In this document: piece after piece, positions 27,006-36,216 of the stretch
Position numbering within the stretch: the stretch's first letter is position 1
How the letters are laid out: every line of letters starts with the position of its first letter
DNA from: Rickettsiales bacterium
GTDB lineage: Bacteria > Pseudomonadota > Alphaproteobacteria > Rickettsiales > SXRF01
Direction of reading: 5' to 3'
NCBI GenBank assembly: GCA_041396965.1
Contig: JAWKXN010000001.1
Location: 1,736,001-1,800,000, forward strand
Length of the DNA stretch: 64,000 nt
Program-made: the position numbers and the translations under genes
Notes under the pieces: model-generated
What the model was told of the DNA's origin: nothing
The model's database searches: none
The model's input: the letters and a program-made list of their open reading frames with translations, nothing else

Positions 27006-28203
27006 CATCAATATTTATCCAAATAATGCTGACTCTTCCAAAACAGTTACGATTCTCGGCTCAACTGGTACTATTGGTCGCAATACTATAAAGTTTATCC
27101 AGCACCATCCCGAAAAATTTCTAGTAGACGCTATAACCGCTAATGAAAATGTGGAACTTCTAATAGAGCAAGCGAAATTACTACGACCAAAATTAGCGGT
27201 AATTAACAATGAGCAGCATTATGAACAGCTAAAAACAGCTCTACAAGGAAGCGGCATTAAAAGCGCGGCGGGCAAACAAGCGGTTACTGACGCGGCAAAA
27301 ACAAATAGTGATATTACCATGTCTGCCATAGTTGGAGCTTCCTGCCTAGAGCCAACACTTGCCGCTATCAAAAATGGAAAAACTATCGCTCTTGCCAACA
27401 AAGAAAGCTTAATTTGCGCTGGTGAGTTGATGAATAATGAGGCAAAAAAACATAACACTAAAATAATTCCTGTAGACTCCGAGCATAACGCCATTTTTCA
27501 GTTACTCCCAGAACGCGCTGACCTAAATGAATCTCTAAAATATGTAAGAAAAATAACCCTTACCGCCTCAGGTGGTCCTTTCCGTAAGTTCAGCTTAAAA
27601 GAAATGGAAAACATCACCCCAAAGCAAGCGATAAAACACCCGAATTGGAATATGGGAGCTAAAATATCTGTTGATTCAGCCACCATGATGAATAAAGGGC
27701 TAGAATTGATTGAGGCTTTTTACCTATTCCCAGTAAAGCCCGAACAGCTTGACATATTGGTACATCCACAGTCAATAATCCACGCGCTTATTGAACTTAC
27801 CGATAACTCCGTACTCGCCCAAATGAGTACTCCTGATATGTGCGTACCAATCGCCAACGCCCTCGCGTGGCCACAACGTATGGAAAGCACCGCCTCACGG
27901 CTTAATCTAGCTGAAATCGGCAAACTTGACTTTGAACCACCAGATAGCGACCGCTTCCCCGCGCTAAGAATAGCGCGTGAGGTCTTAAAAAAAGGTGGTA
28001 GTGCCCCTACCATACTAAATGCCGCTAACGAGATAGCGGTTACTAATTTCTTGAAAGAACGCATAAAATTTCTTGATATAAGCAGGATTGTTGAAAAAAC
28101 TCTTGAACATGTGTATAATTCTCCTCCTACCTCTATAGAAGAAGTTATGGAATGCGATAGAATAGCACGCTCTTACTCTAATAAACTGATAGATAATCAA
28201 TAA
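26998..28203 (+). CDS. dxr: 1-deoxy-D-xylulose 5-phosphate reductoisomerase
   Basis: 401 residues. NADPH-binding GSTGTIGRNTI near the N-terminus, metal and substrate site IPVDSEHNAIFQ, and SASGGPFR-like TASGGPFRKF. Second step of the MEP pathway, supplying isoprenoid precursors for uppS next door. Starts 8 nt before the cdsA stop. Confidence 0.97.
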   Translation: MRNINIYPNNADSSKTVTILGSTGTIGRNTIKFIQHHPEKFLVDAITANENVELLIEQAKLLRPKLAVINNEQHYEQLKTALQGSGIKSAAGKQAVTDAAKTNSDITMSAIVGASCLEPTLAAIKNGKTIALANKESLICAGELMNNEAKKHNTKIIPVDSEHNAIFQLLPERADLNESLKYVRKITLTASGGPFRKFSLKEMENITPKQAIKHPNWNMGAKISVDSATMMNKGLELIEAFYLFPVKPEQLDILVHPQSIIHALIELTDNSVLAQMSTPDMCVPIANALAWPQRMESTASRLNLAEIGKLDFEPPDSDRFPALRIAREVLKKGGSAPTILNAANEIAVTNFLKERIKFLDISRIVEKTLEHVYNSPPTSIEEVMECDRIARSYSNKLIDNQ

Positions 28204-28219
28204 AAGGAACAAATAAATT

Positions 28220-29329
28220 ATGGAAACCATAATCTCAATAGGCCAAACTATGGCAGCCTTTGTTATCGTAATTAGCGTTATTGTATTTATCCATGAATTT
28301 GGTCACTATATAACCGCCAAGTTATGTGGTGTCAGAATACTCACTTTCTCTATCGGTTTTGGCAAGGAATTATTCGGTTGGAATGACAAGTCAGGAACAA
28401 GATGGAAGTTCTGCTTACTGCCTCTTGGCGGGTACGTCAAAATGTTCGGTGATTCCTCTGCCGCCAGCACTCCCGATGTCAATTTACTTGATGAAATGAG
28501 AGATAAGGATAAAAAAAGAGCGTTCCATTTTAAGCCCCTATACCAAAAAGCGCTTATAGTAGCAGCGGGTCCTATAGCCAACTTCCTACTTACCATCGCT
28601 ATATTTATTTATTTTATAATGAGCAATGGTCTTCCTTCCATAAACTCTATAATCGGCAGAGTAATACCAGACTCACCAGCACAACAAGCGGGACTTAAAG
28701 CAGGTGACCGTATTGTCATGGTTGATGGCAATGAAATATCCAATTTCAACGATATATCATATGCGATTTATACCAATCTAGGCACACCGATAAAAATAAT
28801 TATAGAGCGTGATAATAAAAAAATAAATTTTTCAGTAACTCCTAAAATAACTGAATCGGAGGATGGTCTTGGCAATAAAATAAAAAGACCTCTAATTGGT
28901 ATAAAAAGTACCGAGATAAAATATGAGGATGTGGGAATGCTGCGCGCGGTTAGCGAATCAATTGACAGAACTTATGTAATCTGCAAAACCACATTAAAAA
29001 CCATAGGACAATTAGTAACTGGAAAACGTGATGTTAAGGAACTAAGTGGGCCCGTGGGCATCGCTCAACTTTCAGGAAAGGCAGCTGATAAAGGAGTCAA
29101 CACCGTTATTTGGTTAATCGCCCTAATCTCGGCCAATCTTGGTCTTATGAACTTACTACCAATCCCGGTCCTTGATGGTGGTCATTTACTTTATTACGCT
29201 ATAGAGGCCGCCAGAGGTCGCCCAATGGCGCAAAAAATGCAGGAATATGGGTTTAGAGCCGGCTTTTCCCTACTCATAATGCTGATGGCGTTTACCTTTA
29301 TAAATGATATAAGAAAGTTAATTTCTTAG
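28220..29329 (+). CDS. rseP: site-2 protease RseP
   Basis: 369 residues. The zinc site HEFGH appears in the first transmembrane helix, and NLLPIPVLDGGH in the third supplies the other ligand. A single PDZ domain (about residues 125-205, with GRVIPDSPAQQAGLKAGD) lies between; E. coli RseP has two. Intramembrane protease that cleaves anti-sigma factors and leftover signal peptides. Lies between dxr and bamA, as in most proteobacteria. Confidence 0.95.
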   Translation: METIISIGQTMAAFVIVISVIVFIHEFGHYITAKLCGVRILTFSIGFGKELFGWNDKSGTRWKFCLLPLGGYVKMFGDSSAASTPDVNLLDEMRDKDKKRAFHFKPLYQKALIVAAGPIANFLLTIAIFIYFIMSNGLPSINSIIGRVIPDSPAQQAGLKAGDRIVMVDGNEISNFNDISYAIYTNLGTPIKIIIERDNKKINFSVTPKITESEDGLGNKIKRPLIGIKSTEIKYEDVGMLRAVSESIDRTYVICKTTLKTIGQLVTGKRDVKELSGPVGIAQLSGKAADKGVNTVIWLIALISANLGLMNLLPIPVLDGGHLLYYAIEAARGRPMAQKMQEYGFRAGFSLLIMLMAFTFINDIRKLIS

Positions 29330-29625
29330 AAATCACATCAGCAAACAAAGATTAAAGGGAATCATAACAATCCTTAGTCCAGATGATATGGAAACCATTG
29401 AACGCGCTATATGTGTTCAGTTAGCCTTATAACCAATTGAAGATTCAAACCGAATACTCATAACTTCTCTATCCGTGAAGTTTTACACTTGATTTCAAAC
29501 AAATTTTGACGCATTAGTGTTGTGTAATAAAAATATAATATATAGAGCTTTCATTTTTATCCATAACAGGAACATGTAAATCCTGCGAATGAAATGGTGA
29601 ATGCTAAAAACAGCGGGAATACAAG
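29330..29625 (+). other. 296-nt gap before bamA
   Basis: No gene seen. AT-rich, with TTGACG near 29507 and TATAAT-like sequence some 28 bases later, too far apart for a standard sigma-70 promoter. The size of the gap suggests bamA has its own promoter or leader, but I cannot place it. Confidence 0.4.
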
Positions 29626-31947
29626 ATGAAGAATCTATCCATATATAAATTTTTCCTCACCAGTACTACATGCTCCGTGCTACTTGCTAGCATATATGGA
29701 GCATCAGCTAATGCCTCACCACAGTCAAGTAGCAACGATACTTATAATAATGGTAGCGCTATATCATCAGTCAAAGTTGACGGAAACCAAAGGATTGAAG
29801 GACGAACCATAGTATCATATCTTGGAATAAAATCGGGAGACGCTCTTACTCAGCAAAAGATTGATGAGAGCCTCAAAAATCTTTACGCTACCGGTTTTTT
29901 TTCTGATATAAAATTGCTTAAATCAGGCTCTACGCTCATAGTTAGAGTAGTTGAAAACCCTATAATAAACCAAATAGCTTTTGAGGGTAACGAGCATATT
30001 GAGACTGATGACCTCAAAAAGGAAATGGGTCTTGATAGCCGCTCAGTATATGCACAGGACAAATTGCAAACTGATGTTAAAAGAATATTAAACCTGTATA
30101 GAAGAAACGGTTATTACAACACTACAGTTGAGCCTAAAATAATAACAAAAGACCAAAATCGTATAGATTTAGTATATGAAATTAATGAAGGCACACTCGC
30201 CACCATAGAAAAAATCACTTTCATCGGCAATGAGCATTTCAGCAATAGTGACCTACGTGGCGTAATCCGTACAGAAGAATCACGTTGGTATAAATTCTTC
30301 TCTAGCGATGATAAATATGACCCTGATAGAATGCAATATGATCAAGAACTATTAAGGCGCTTTTATGTAAATGAGGGCTTCGCTGACTTTCAGGTAAAAT
30401 CAGCTCACGCTGAGTTATCACCACAAAAAGATGCTTTTTATGTAACATTCGTCATAGCTGAAGGTAAAAAATATAATTTTGGGAAAATAAAAACTTCTAG
30501 CCTGTTAAAAGGCAATGAATCACCAGATTTCAGTGATGTTATTAAAAGTAAAACCGGTGACACCTATAACAGTAATGATATAGAACAAACCATAGACGCT
30601 ATGACCGACCGGCTTGGCGATCTCGGCTATGCTTTTGTTAATATTCAACCGATGATAACCAAAGATCGTACTACACAAATAGCTGATGTTGATTATGTAA
30701 TAAAACCAGGTCCTCGTGTATATGTAGAGCGTATAAATATATCTGGCAATGCCAGAACATTAGATAAAGTGGTGCGTAGAGAATTCCGCTTAAGTGAAGG
30801 TGACGCTTATAATAATTCAAAATTAAAGCGTTCTGAGCAAAGGATAAATAATCTAAATTTCTTTGAAAAAGTTGACATTCAAAAAGAACAAGGCAGCGCT
30901 CCTGACAAAACTGTGGTAAATGTTGACGTAACAGAAAAATCAACTGGCGAAGTTAGCATAGGAGCCGGATTCTCTAGTACTGACGGTGTACTTGGTGATT
31001 TTGGGATAAGTGAGAAAAACCTTCTTGGACGTGGACAAGAGCTTAGAACCAGACTTACGCTAGCAGCACGCAGGAAACAGATAGAGCTTAGCTTTACGGA
31101 GCCTTACTTCCTGAATAGAGATATTTCAGCGGGATTTGATGTTTACAAAATCAATCAAGATTTCTCCAGAGAAAGTTCCCACAATCTTAATACAAAGGGT
31201 ATAAATTTAAGGAGCGGTTACAAACTACAAGAAAGGCTGCAACACTCAGTAAATTATTCCCTGCGTGAGACTGATATAACCGATGTCCATCCAGAAACAT
31301 CCATATTCATTAAAGAACAGGAAGGGAAAAACGTAAATTCCGCTATAAGCCATGCCCTTACCTATGATAGCCGCAACAACAAACTTGATCCATCGAGTGG
31401 ATATTATCTAAAATTCTCGCAAGAATTCGCTGGTATAGGCGGCGATTCAAAATATTTAAGACACGAGCTAAAAGCAAGTTATTACTACCCTATCATAAGC
31501 CAATTAACCGCCAGCGTTTCCGGATCTTCCGGTTATGTATTTGGAATTGGCGGACATGACGTAAGAATCAATGACCGCTTCTTTGTCGGTGGTGATGATC
31601 TACGAGGCTTCCGCAATGCTGGTATTGGTCCTCGTGATGAGAGAAGCCTTGATGCGCTTGGTGGTAACGCTTACTATACGGCAAGCACTGAACTTAAATT
31701 TCCACTCGGTCTTCCTGAAGAACTTGGTGTTTCCGCCGCTATATTCAGTGATATTGGCAGCCTATGGAAAATTGACAACCAAAGAGCTGGTATTGTAGAT
31801 AGTGATTCACTGCGCCTGTCGGCTGGCGCTGGTATATTATGGGCTTCCCCTTTTGGTCCTATAAGAATTGACTTTGCTCATGCCATACTTAAACATGACA
31901 TAGACGAAACCGAAACAGTGCGTTTCAGCTTTGGAACTCGCTTCTAA
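29626..31947 (+). CDS. bamA: outer-membrane protein assembly factor BamA
   Basis: 773 residues. Signal peptide ending SANA, five POTRA domains (about 45-425; e.g. VKVDGNQRIEGRTIVSYLGI and ITFIGNEHFSNSDLRG), then a 16-strand Omp85 barrel. The loop-6 motif is GGDDLRGFRNAGIGPR, with LRGF for the usual VRGF. The C-terminal F (FSFGTRF) is the barrel signal. Inserts beta-barrel proteins into the outer membrane. Confidence 0.97.
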   Translation: MKNLSIYKFFLTSTTCSVLLASIYGASANASPQSSSNDTYNNGSAISSVKVDGNQRIEGRTIVSYLGIKSGDALTQQKIDESLKNLYATGFFSDIKLLKSGSTLIVRVVENPIINQIAFEGNEHIETDDLKKEMGLDSRSVYAQDKLQTDVKRILNLYRRNGYYNTTVEPKIITKDQNRIDLVYEINEGTLATIEKITFIGNEHFSNSDLRGVIRTEESRWYKFFSSDDKYDPDRMQYDQELLRRFYVNEGFADFQVKSAHAELSPQKDAFYVTFVIAEGKKYNFGKIKTSSLLKGNESPDFSDVIKSKTGDTYNSNDIEQTIDAMTDRLGDLGYAFVNIQPMITKDRTTQIADVDYVIKPGPRVYVERINISGNARTLDKVVRREFRLSEGDAYNNSKLKRSEQRINNLNFFEKVDIQKEQGSAPDKTVVNVDVTEKSTGEVSIGAGFSSTDGVLGDFGISEKNLLGRGQELRTRLTLAARRKQIELSFTEPYFLNRDISAGFDVYKINQDFSRESSHNLNTKGINLRSGYKLQERLQHSVNYSLRETDITDVHPETSIFIKEQEGKNVNSAISHALTYDSRNNKLDPSSGYYLKFSQEFAGIGGDSKYLRHELKASYYYPIISQLTASVSGSSGYVFGIGGHDVRINDRFFVGGDDLRGFRNAGIGPRDERSLDALGGNAYYTASTELKFPLGLPEELGVSAAIFSDIGSLWKIDNQRAGIVDSDSLRLSAGAGILWASPFGPIRIDFAHAILKHDIDETETVRFSFGTRF

Positions 31948-31982
31948 AGCAAAAAATTATAAAAATTATGAAAGGAATAACA

Positions 31983-32522
31983 ATGAAAAACATAAAATTT
32001 CTCCTTATACTAGTCGTGGCTTCTTTAATATCGTTCGCGCAACCGGTTTTCGCAAATAACCAACTAATAGCCGTAGTTGATATTCAACGAATAATGCAAA
32101 GCTCAACCGCAGCGCAAGATGTAAGAAGTCAGCTTGAGAAAAAACAAAAAGCGTTTCAGGATGAAATAACTAAAAAAGAAAAAGAACTCAAAAAAGAAGA
32201 TGAGGAAATAGTAAAAAAGAAATCTGTTCTCTCCAAGAAAGCATTTGAGGAAAAAGTACTAGCTTTCCGCAAAAAAGCGACCGCTACCCAAAAAGACGTT
32301 CAATCAAAAAAAGTACTGCTTGATAACGCTTTCCAACGCGCGCTTAATGATATTCAAAAAAATGTCACCGAGATAATTTCGGACATAGCTAAGGAAAAAG
32401 GATTTTATATCGCTTTGCCAACTTCTCAAATTCTATACGCGAACACCGCTCTTGATATTTCTGATGAAGTTCTAAAGCGCCTAAATAAACAGCTTCCTAA
32501 ATTAACGGTTAAGTTCAAATAA
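31983..32522 (+). CDS. skp: periplasmic chaperone Skp/OmpH family
   Basis: About 179 residues from ATG 31983, preceded by AAAGGA seven bases upstream; an ATG 15 nt earlier would sit on top of that site. Signal peptide MKNIKFLLILVVASLISFAQ with cleavage near FANN, then IAVVDIQRIMQSS and a Lys/Glu-rich coiled coil forming the tentacles. Escorts unfolded outer-membrane proteins to BamA, encoded just upstream. Confidence 0.93.
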   Translation: MKNIKFLLILVVASLISFAQPVFANNQLIAVVDIQRIMQSSTAAQDVRSQLEKKQKAFQDEITKKEKELKKEDEEIVKKKSVLSKKAFEEKVLAFRKKATATQKDVQSKKVLLDNAFQRALNDIQKNVTEIISDIAKEKGFYIALPTSQILYANTALDISDEVLKRLNKQLPKLTVKFK

Positions 32523-32667
32523 TTATAATCGTTTTGAATGACTTTCATACGAAATTAGCATGAAACCATTATCCCTTAGATAAGGGTTTCCGCCACGAAG
32601 CAAGCATAGAGTTGAATAAAACTATAAAATATTTTTATTCATAATTAGTATAGGTAAAATATTACAA
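32523..32667 (+). repeat. skp-lpxD gap with a hairpin
   Basis: 145 nt, no gene. CCCTTA / TAAGGG (about 32573-32586) form a tight stem, followed by CGCCACGAAGCAAGC, similar to GCGCCGTGAAGCGAGC after the hairpin at 33800. This suggests another palindromic repeat of the window's family. Confidence 0.45.
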
Positions 32668-33696
32668 ATGAGTAACAAACATTTTTTTTCCAGCAACGGT
32701 AAAATCTCTCTGGAAGATATAATATCAATAACCGGAGTCACAGTACGCCAAACCGGTGACATAGACACATCAGAGAAATTATTTTCTGATGTGTCTCCTT
32801 TAGAAAATGCTGGTAAAAGTGATATAAGCTTTCTTGATAACACTAAATACCTTCATGAATTTGCAAATAGTGAAGCTGGTGCCTGCTTTGTCAGAGAGAA
32901 ATTTGCGAATAAGGCTCCAAACAAAATGGTATTGCTCATAAGCGATAATCCGTACTATTCTTACGCTCTTACCGTTCAAAAACTATATCAAAACAAAACC
33001 AAAAAAAATACTATATCTGAAAAAGCTGTTATCGCTAAGACAGCGACAATAGGCAAGAATGTTAACATGGATTCTGGCGTGGTTATTGGAGAAAATGTTA
33101 AAATCGGTGACAATTGTAAAATCGGCGCTAATAGCGTAATAAGTGATTCTGTCCATATTGGCTCTAACTCGGATATAGGTGCTTTATGCTCCATTAGCCA
33201 TGCTATAATTGGTGAGAATGTAATTATTCATCGTGGTGTGCATATAGGGCAAGATGGCTTCGGTTTCGCGGCTGGACAAAAAGGTATCATCAAAGTCCCA
33301 CAAATCGGAATAGTAAAGATAGGAGACCACGTTGAGATAGGTTCTGGAACTTGCATAGATAGAGGATCAGGGCATGATACTGAAATAGGCTATGGCAGCA
33401 AAATAGATAATCTCGTTCAAATCGCTCATAACGTAAAAATCGGTAGCTACACCATGATTGCCGCTCAAACCGGAATCGCCGGAAGCACACATATCGGAAA
33501 TGGTGTTCTAATAGGCGGTCAAGTTGGTTTTTCTGGTCACAACAACATAGGTGATGGCGCGAAAATAGCCGCCAAATCAGGAGTAAAAGGTGACATACCA
33601 GCAAAAGCCACTTACGGCGGAGCACCGGCTGTTCCCATAATTGAATGGCATAGACAAACGGCGACGATCAATAAACTGTCAAAAAAGAATCAATAA
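32668..33696 (+). CDS. lpxD: UDP-3-O-acylglucosamine N-acyltransferase
   Basis: 342 residues. An N-terminal uridine-binding domain is followed by about ten left-handed beta-helix hexapeptide repeats (IGENVKIGDNCKIGANSVIS) and a C-terminal helix. The catalytic His is in LVQIAHNVKIG. Adds the second acyl chain in lipid A synthesis, using acyl-ACP. Third step of the pathway continued by lpxA, lpxI and lpxB downstream. Confidence 0.96.
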   Translation: MSNKHFFSSNGKISLEDIISITGVTVRQTGDIDTSEKLFSDVSPLENAGKSDISFLDNTKYLHEFANSEAGACFVREKFANKAPNKMVLLISDNPYYSYALTVQKLYQNKTKKNTISEKAVIAKTATIGKNVNMDSGVVIGENVKIGDNCKIGANSVISDSVHIGSNSDIGALCSISHAIIGENVIIHRGVHIGQDGFGFAAGQKGIIKVPQIGIVKIGDHVEIGSGTCIDRGSGHDTEIGYGSKIDNLVQIAHNVKIGSYTMIAAQTGIAGSTHIGNGVLIGGQVGFSGHNNIGDGAKIAAKSGVKGDIPAKATYGGAPAVPIIEWHRQTATINKLSKKNQ

Positions 33697-33734
33697 TAGC
33701 AAATATGTTTTATGACGCGACAATGAAATTGAGA

Positions 33735-33808
33735 GCTATAGTAACTTGCGGTAAGCATTACCCAAGTTACTATCAAAACCTACTCCGAAAGAGTCGGTTT
33801 TGCGCCGT
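33735..33808. repeat. palindromic repeat between lpxD and fabZ (CTATAGTAACTT family)
   Basis: Starts CTATAGTAACTTGCGGTAAG and contains the hairpin AAAACCTACTC / GAGTCGGTTTT. It is the close relative of the repeat at 6543-6618 (same order of CTATAGTAACTT, ATTACC, TATCAAAACC and GAAAGAGTCGGTTTT). It sits in a 297-nt gap that otherwise holds no gene, splitting an operon that is normally tight. Confidence 0.75.
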
Positions 33809-33993
33809 GAAGCGAGCGAGATGCCTTTATTTTTATGGGTAAAAATAAAGGCAATTTACTATAGATGCCAGTGAACTAATAAATATAATAATGTTGTTAC
33901 TAATAGAAATAGGTGATAAACCATCAAATAGCTATGTAATGTACTTCACCGTAAAATCTCTTATAGATAGGATATATATAAATAGGTAAAGCT

Positions 33994-34455
33994 ATGGAAA
34001 AAGAAAAAAAGGATTTGGAAAGAACTATTTCCATTGAACGGATAATGGAAATGATCCCACACCGTTACCCTTTTCTTATGATTGATAAAATCATAGATCT
34101 TGAACTTGGTGAGTTCGCTATAGGACTTAAGAACGTCACTATAAATGAGCCTTTCTTTACTGGGCATTTCCCCAATAAACCGGTAATGCCGGGAGTACTA
34201 ATTATTGAAGCAATGGCACAAACAGCAGCGGTTCTTGTCGTAAACACTCTAGGGAAAGAAGCGGAAGGAAAGATAGTTTATTTCATGTCAATAGATGAGG
34301 TAAAATTCCGTAAACCAGTTGTTCCAGGTGACAGCCTACATATAAGAGTTGATAAACAACAAAGTAGGAGAAATGTTTGGAAATTTTCCTGTATAGCGAC
34401 CGTTGATGGAACAAAAACCACAGAAGCGGTAATATGTGCTATGATTGTCAATTAA
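33994..34455 (+). CDS. fabZ: 3-hydroxyacyl-ACP dehydratase FabZ
   Basis: 153 residues. Hot-dog fold: MIPHRYPFLMIDK and the catalytic GHFPNKPVMPGVLIIEAMAQ (His and Glu). Dehydrates 3-hydroxyacyl-ACP in fatty-acid elongation and competes with lpxA/lpxD for hydroxyacyl-ACP, which explains its constant place among the lpx genes. Confidence 0.97.
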   Translation: MEKEKKDLERTISIERIMEMIPHRYPFLMIDKIIDLELGEFAIGLKNVTINEPFFTGHFPNKPVMPGVLIIEAMAQTAAVLVVNTLGKEAEGKIVYFMSIDEVKFRKPVVPGDSLHIRVDKQQSRRNVWKFSCIATVDGTKTTEAVICAMIVN

Positions 34456-34518
34456 CAAATATACCTGATAAATCTTCACAAGATAATACTTCTTAAGAAA
34501 CAAAAGCGAAAAATAAAA

Positions 34519-35358
34519 GTGACAAATAAAAATAGTAATATACATCCTACAGCCATAATAGCGGATAGCGCTCAAATAGGCGATAATGCAAAAATAGGAG
34601 CATATTGCGTTATCGGTGACAATGTTATGATTGGAGATAATTGTGAGCTTATATCTCATGTGGTCATAAACGGTATTACTAAAATCGGCAGTAATTGTCG
34701 TATATTTCCGTTCACCTCAATTGGGTTTGAACCACAAGATCTTAAATATAAGGGTGAGCCATCAACTCTTGAGATAGGCGACAACAACACCATACGCGAA
34801 TATGTCACCATCAATACCGGAACTGAGGGCGGTGGGATGAAAACTGTAATTGGCAATAACTGCCTGTTCATGGTTGGTTCACATATAGCTCACGACTGTA
34901 TATTAGGTAACAATATAATATTAGCTAATAATGCCACCCTTGCCGGACATGTTGAGATAGGTGATTTTTCTATAATTGGTGGGCTTGCCGCTATTCACCA
35001 ATTCGTAAAAATTGGTGAACACGCCGTTATTGGTGGAATGTCAGGAGTTGAGCATGACGTGATACCTTATGGCTCAGTTATAGGAGAGCGTGCTAATCTT
35101 GCCGGACTAAACTTGGTTGGCCTTAAACGTCGTGGTTTTGACAGGGAAACTATACATGCTTTACGTGGTGCCTATAAGATGATCTTTGACAGTAACGAGA
35201 CGACCTTAGCGGATCGTAGTCGTCAAGCTGAGAACGTTTATAAAGGTATAGACGCGGTGAAGAATATTATCTCATTTATCAATAATAAAGGTTCTCGTTC
35301 TTTATGTATCCCCAAAATGCAACTAACTGCCAGCAATTATAATGAAAATCAAGAATAG
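34519..35358 (+). CDS. lpxA: UDP-N-acetylglucosamine O-acyltransferase
   Basis: 279 residues. Begins at GTG; no Shine-Dalgarno is evident, but homology starts immediately (NIHPTAIIADSAQIG). Hexapeptide repeats, the catalytic His in GSHIAHDCILGNN, then the C-terminal helical domain. First step of lipid A synthesis. The weak start suggests low expression or coupling to the upstream reading. Confidence 0.96.
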   Translation: MTNKNSNIHPTAIIADSAQIGDNAKIGAYCVIGDNVMIGDNCELISHVVINGITKIGSNCRIFPFTSIGFEPQDLKYKGEPSTLEIGDNNTIREYVTINTGTEGGGMKTVIGNNCLFMVGSHIAHDCILGNNIILANNATLAGHVEIGDFSIIGGLAAIHQFVKIGEHAVIGGMSGVEHDVIPYGSVIGERANLAGLNLVGLKRRGFDRETIHALRGAYKMIFDSNETTLADRSRQAENVYKGIDAVKNIISFINNKGSRSLCIPKMQLTASNYNENQE

Positions 35359-35370
35359 TCATAAATTACC

Positions 35371-36216
35371 ATGAACAATTCCTGCACTCTAGGAATCATA
35401 GCTGGCAAAGGCAACCTGCCAAAACAACTAATTGAGCATTGCAGGAAAACAGGCAGAAATTTCTTTGTAATAACTTTCGCGGAAGATTTTGATAATGAAG
35501 AGATGACAGAAATTCCTCATGCCGTAATCAAAATTGGCGAGGTAGGAAAAGCTTTAGAACTTTTGCGTGAGGCAAAAGCAACAGAAATAGTGATGGTTGG
35601 CGGCTTAAAACGCCCTACCCTATCTTCTCTTATTCCTGATGATGGAGGTAAAAAATTACTAAAAAAGCTAGGACAGAATTTTTTTAAGGGCGATGATACC
35701 ATTCTTAAAACTATCATAAATTTTTTAGAAGAAGAAAATTTTAAGGTAATTGGAATAGATTCCATACTTCCTGATATAATCGCTATTGAAGGAGTTATAG
35801 GAAAAATATCACCAAATAAAAAAGAACTGGATGATATAAAAATCGGCATGAAAGCAGCAAAAGAGCTAGGAGCAAAAGACATAGGACAAGCGGTTATAAT
35901 AAAAAATGGTAAGATAGTAGCAGAAGAAACCGAAGCCGGAACTGACGCTATGATTAGTCATTATACGGAAAATAATACCAATAATAAAAATAATAGAGGA
36001 AAAAAAAGCGGTCTTCTGATAAAGGCAAAGAAACCTGAACAAGAACAAAAAGCGGATCTTCCATCAATTGGAATAAATACTGTAGAAAAAGCGCATAGCG
36101 CTGGTCTTTCTGGAATAGCGGTTGAAGCTGGATATAGTATCATTATAGATAGAAAAGAAGCTATTAAAAAAGCAAATGATTATGGTATATTTATAATAGG
36201 CGTGAATTATGAATGA
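35371..36216 (+). CDS. lpxI: UDP-2,3-diacylglucosamine pyrophosphatase LpxI
   Basis: 281 residues. N-terminal LGIIAGKGNLPKQLIEHC, GGLKRP, and a C-terminal domain with GTDAMISH and VEAGYSIIIDR are LpxI signatures. It hydrolyses UDP-diacylglucosamine to lipid X, replacing LpxH in alphaproteobacteria. A basic, Asn-rich loop (ENNTNNKNNRGKKSG) lies where other members have a shorter linker. Overlaps lpxB by 8 nt. Confidence 0.94.
   Translation: MNNSCTLGIIAGKGNLPKQLIEHCRKTGRNFFVITFAEDFDNEEMTEIPHAVIKIGEVGKALELLREAKATEIVMVGGLKRPTLSSLIPDDGGKKLLKKLGQNFFKGDDTILKTIINFLEEENFKVIGIDSILPDIIAIEGVIGKISPNKKELDDIKIGMKAAKELGAKDIGQAVIIKNGKIVAEETEAGTDAMISHYTENNTNNKNNRGKKSGLLIKAKKPEQEQKADLPSIGINTVEKAHSAGLSGIAVEAGYSIIIDRKEAIKKANDYGIFIIGVNYE

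Noticed and set aside
29500..29545. bamA promoter with TTGACG and TATAAT
   Set aside because: The two hexamers are about 22 bp apart, too far for a normal sigma-70 promoter, and no better pair was found.
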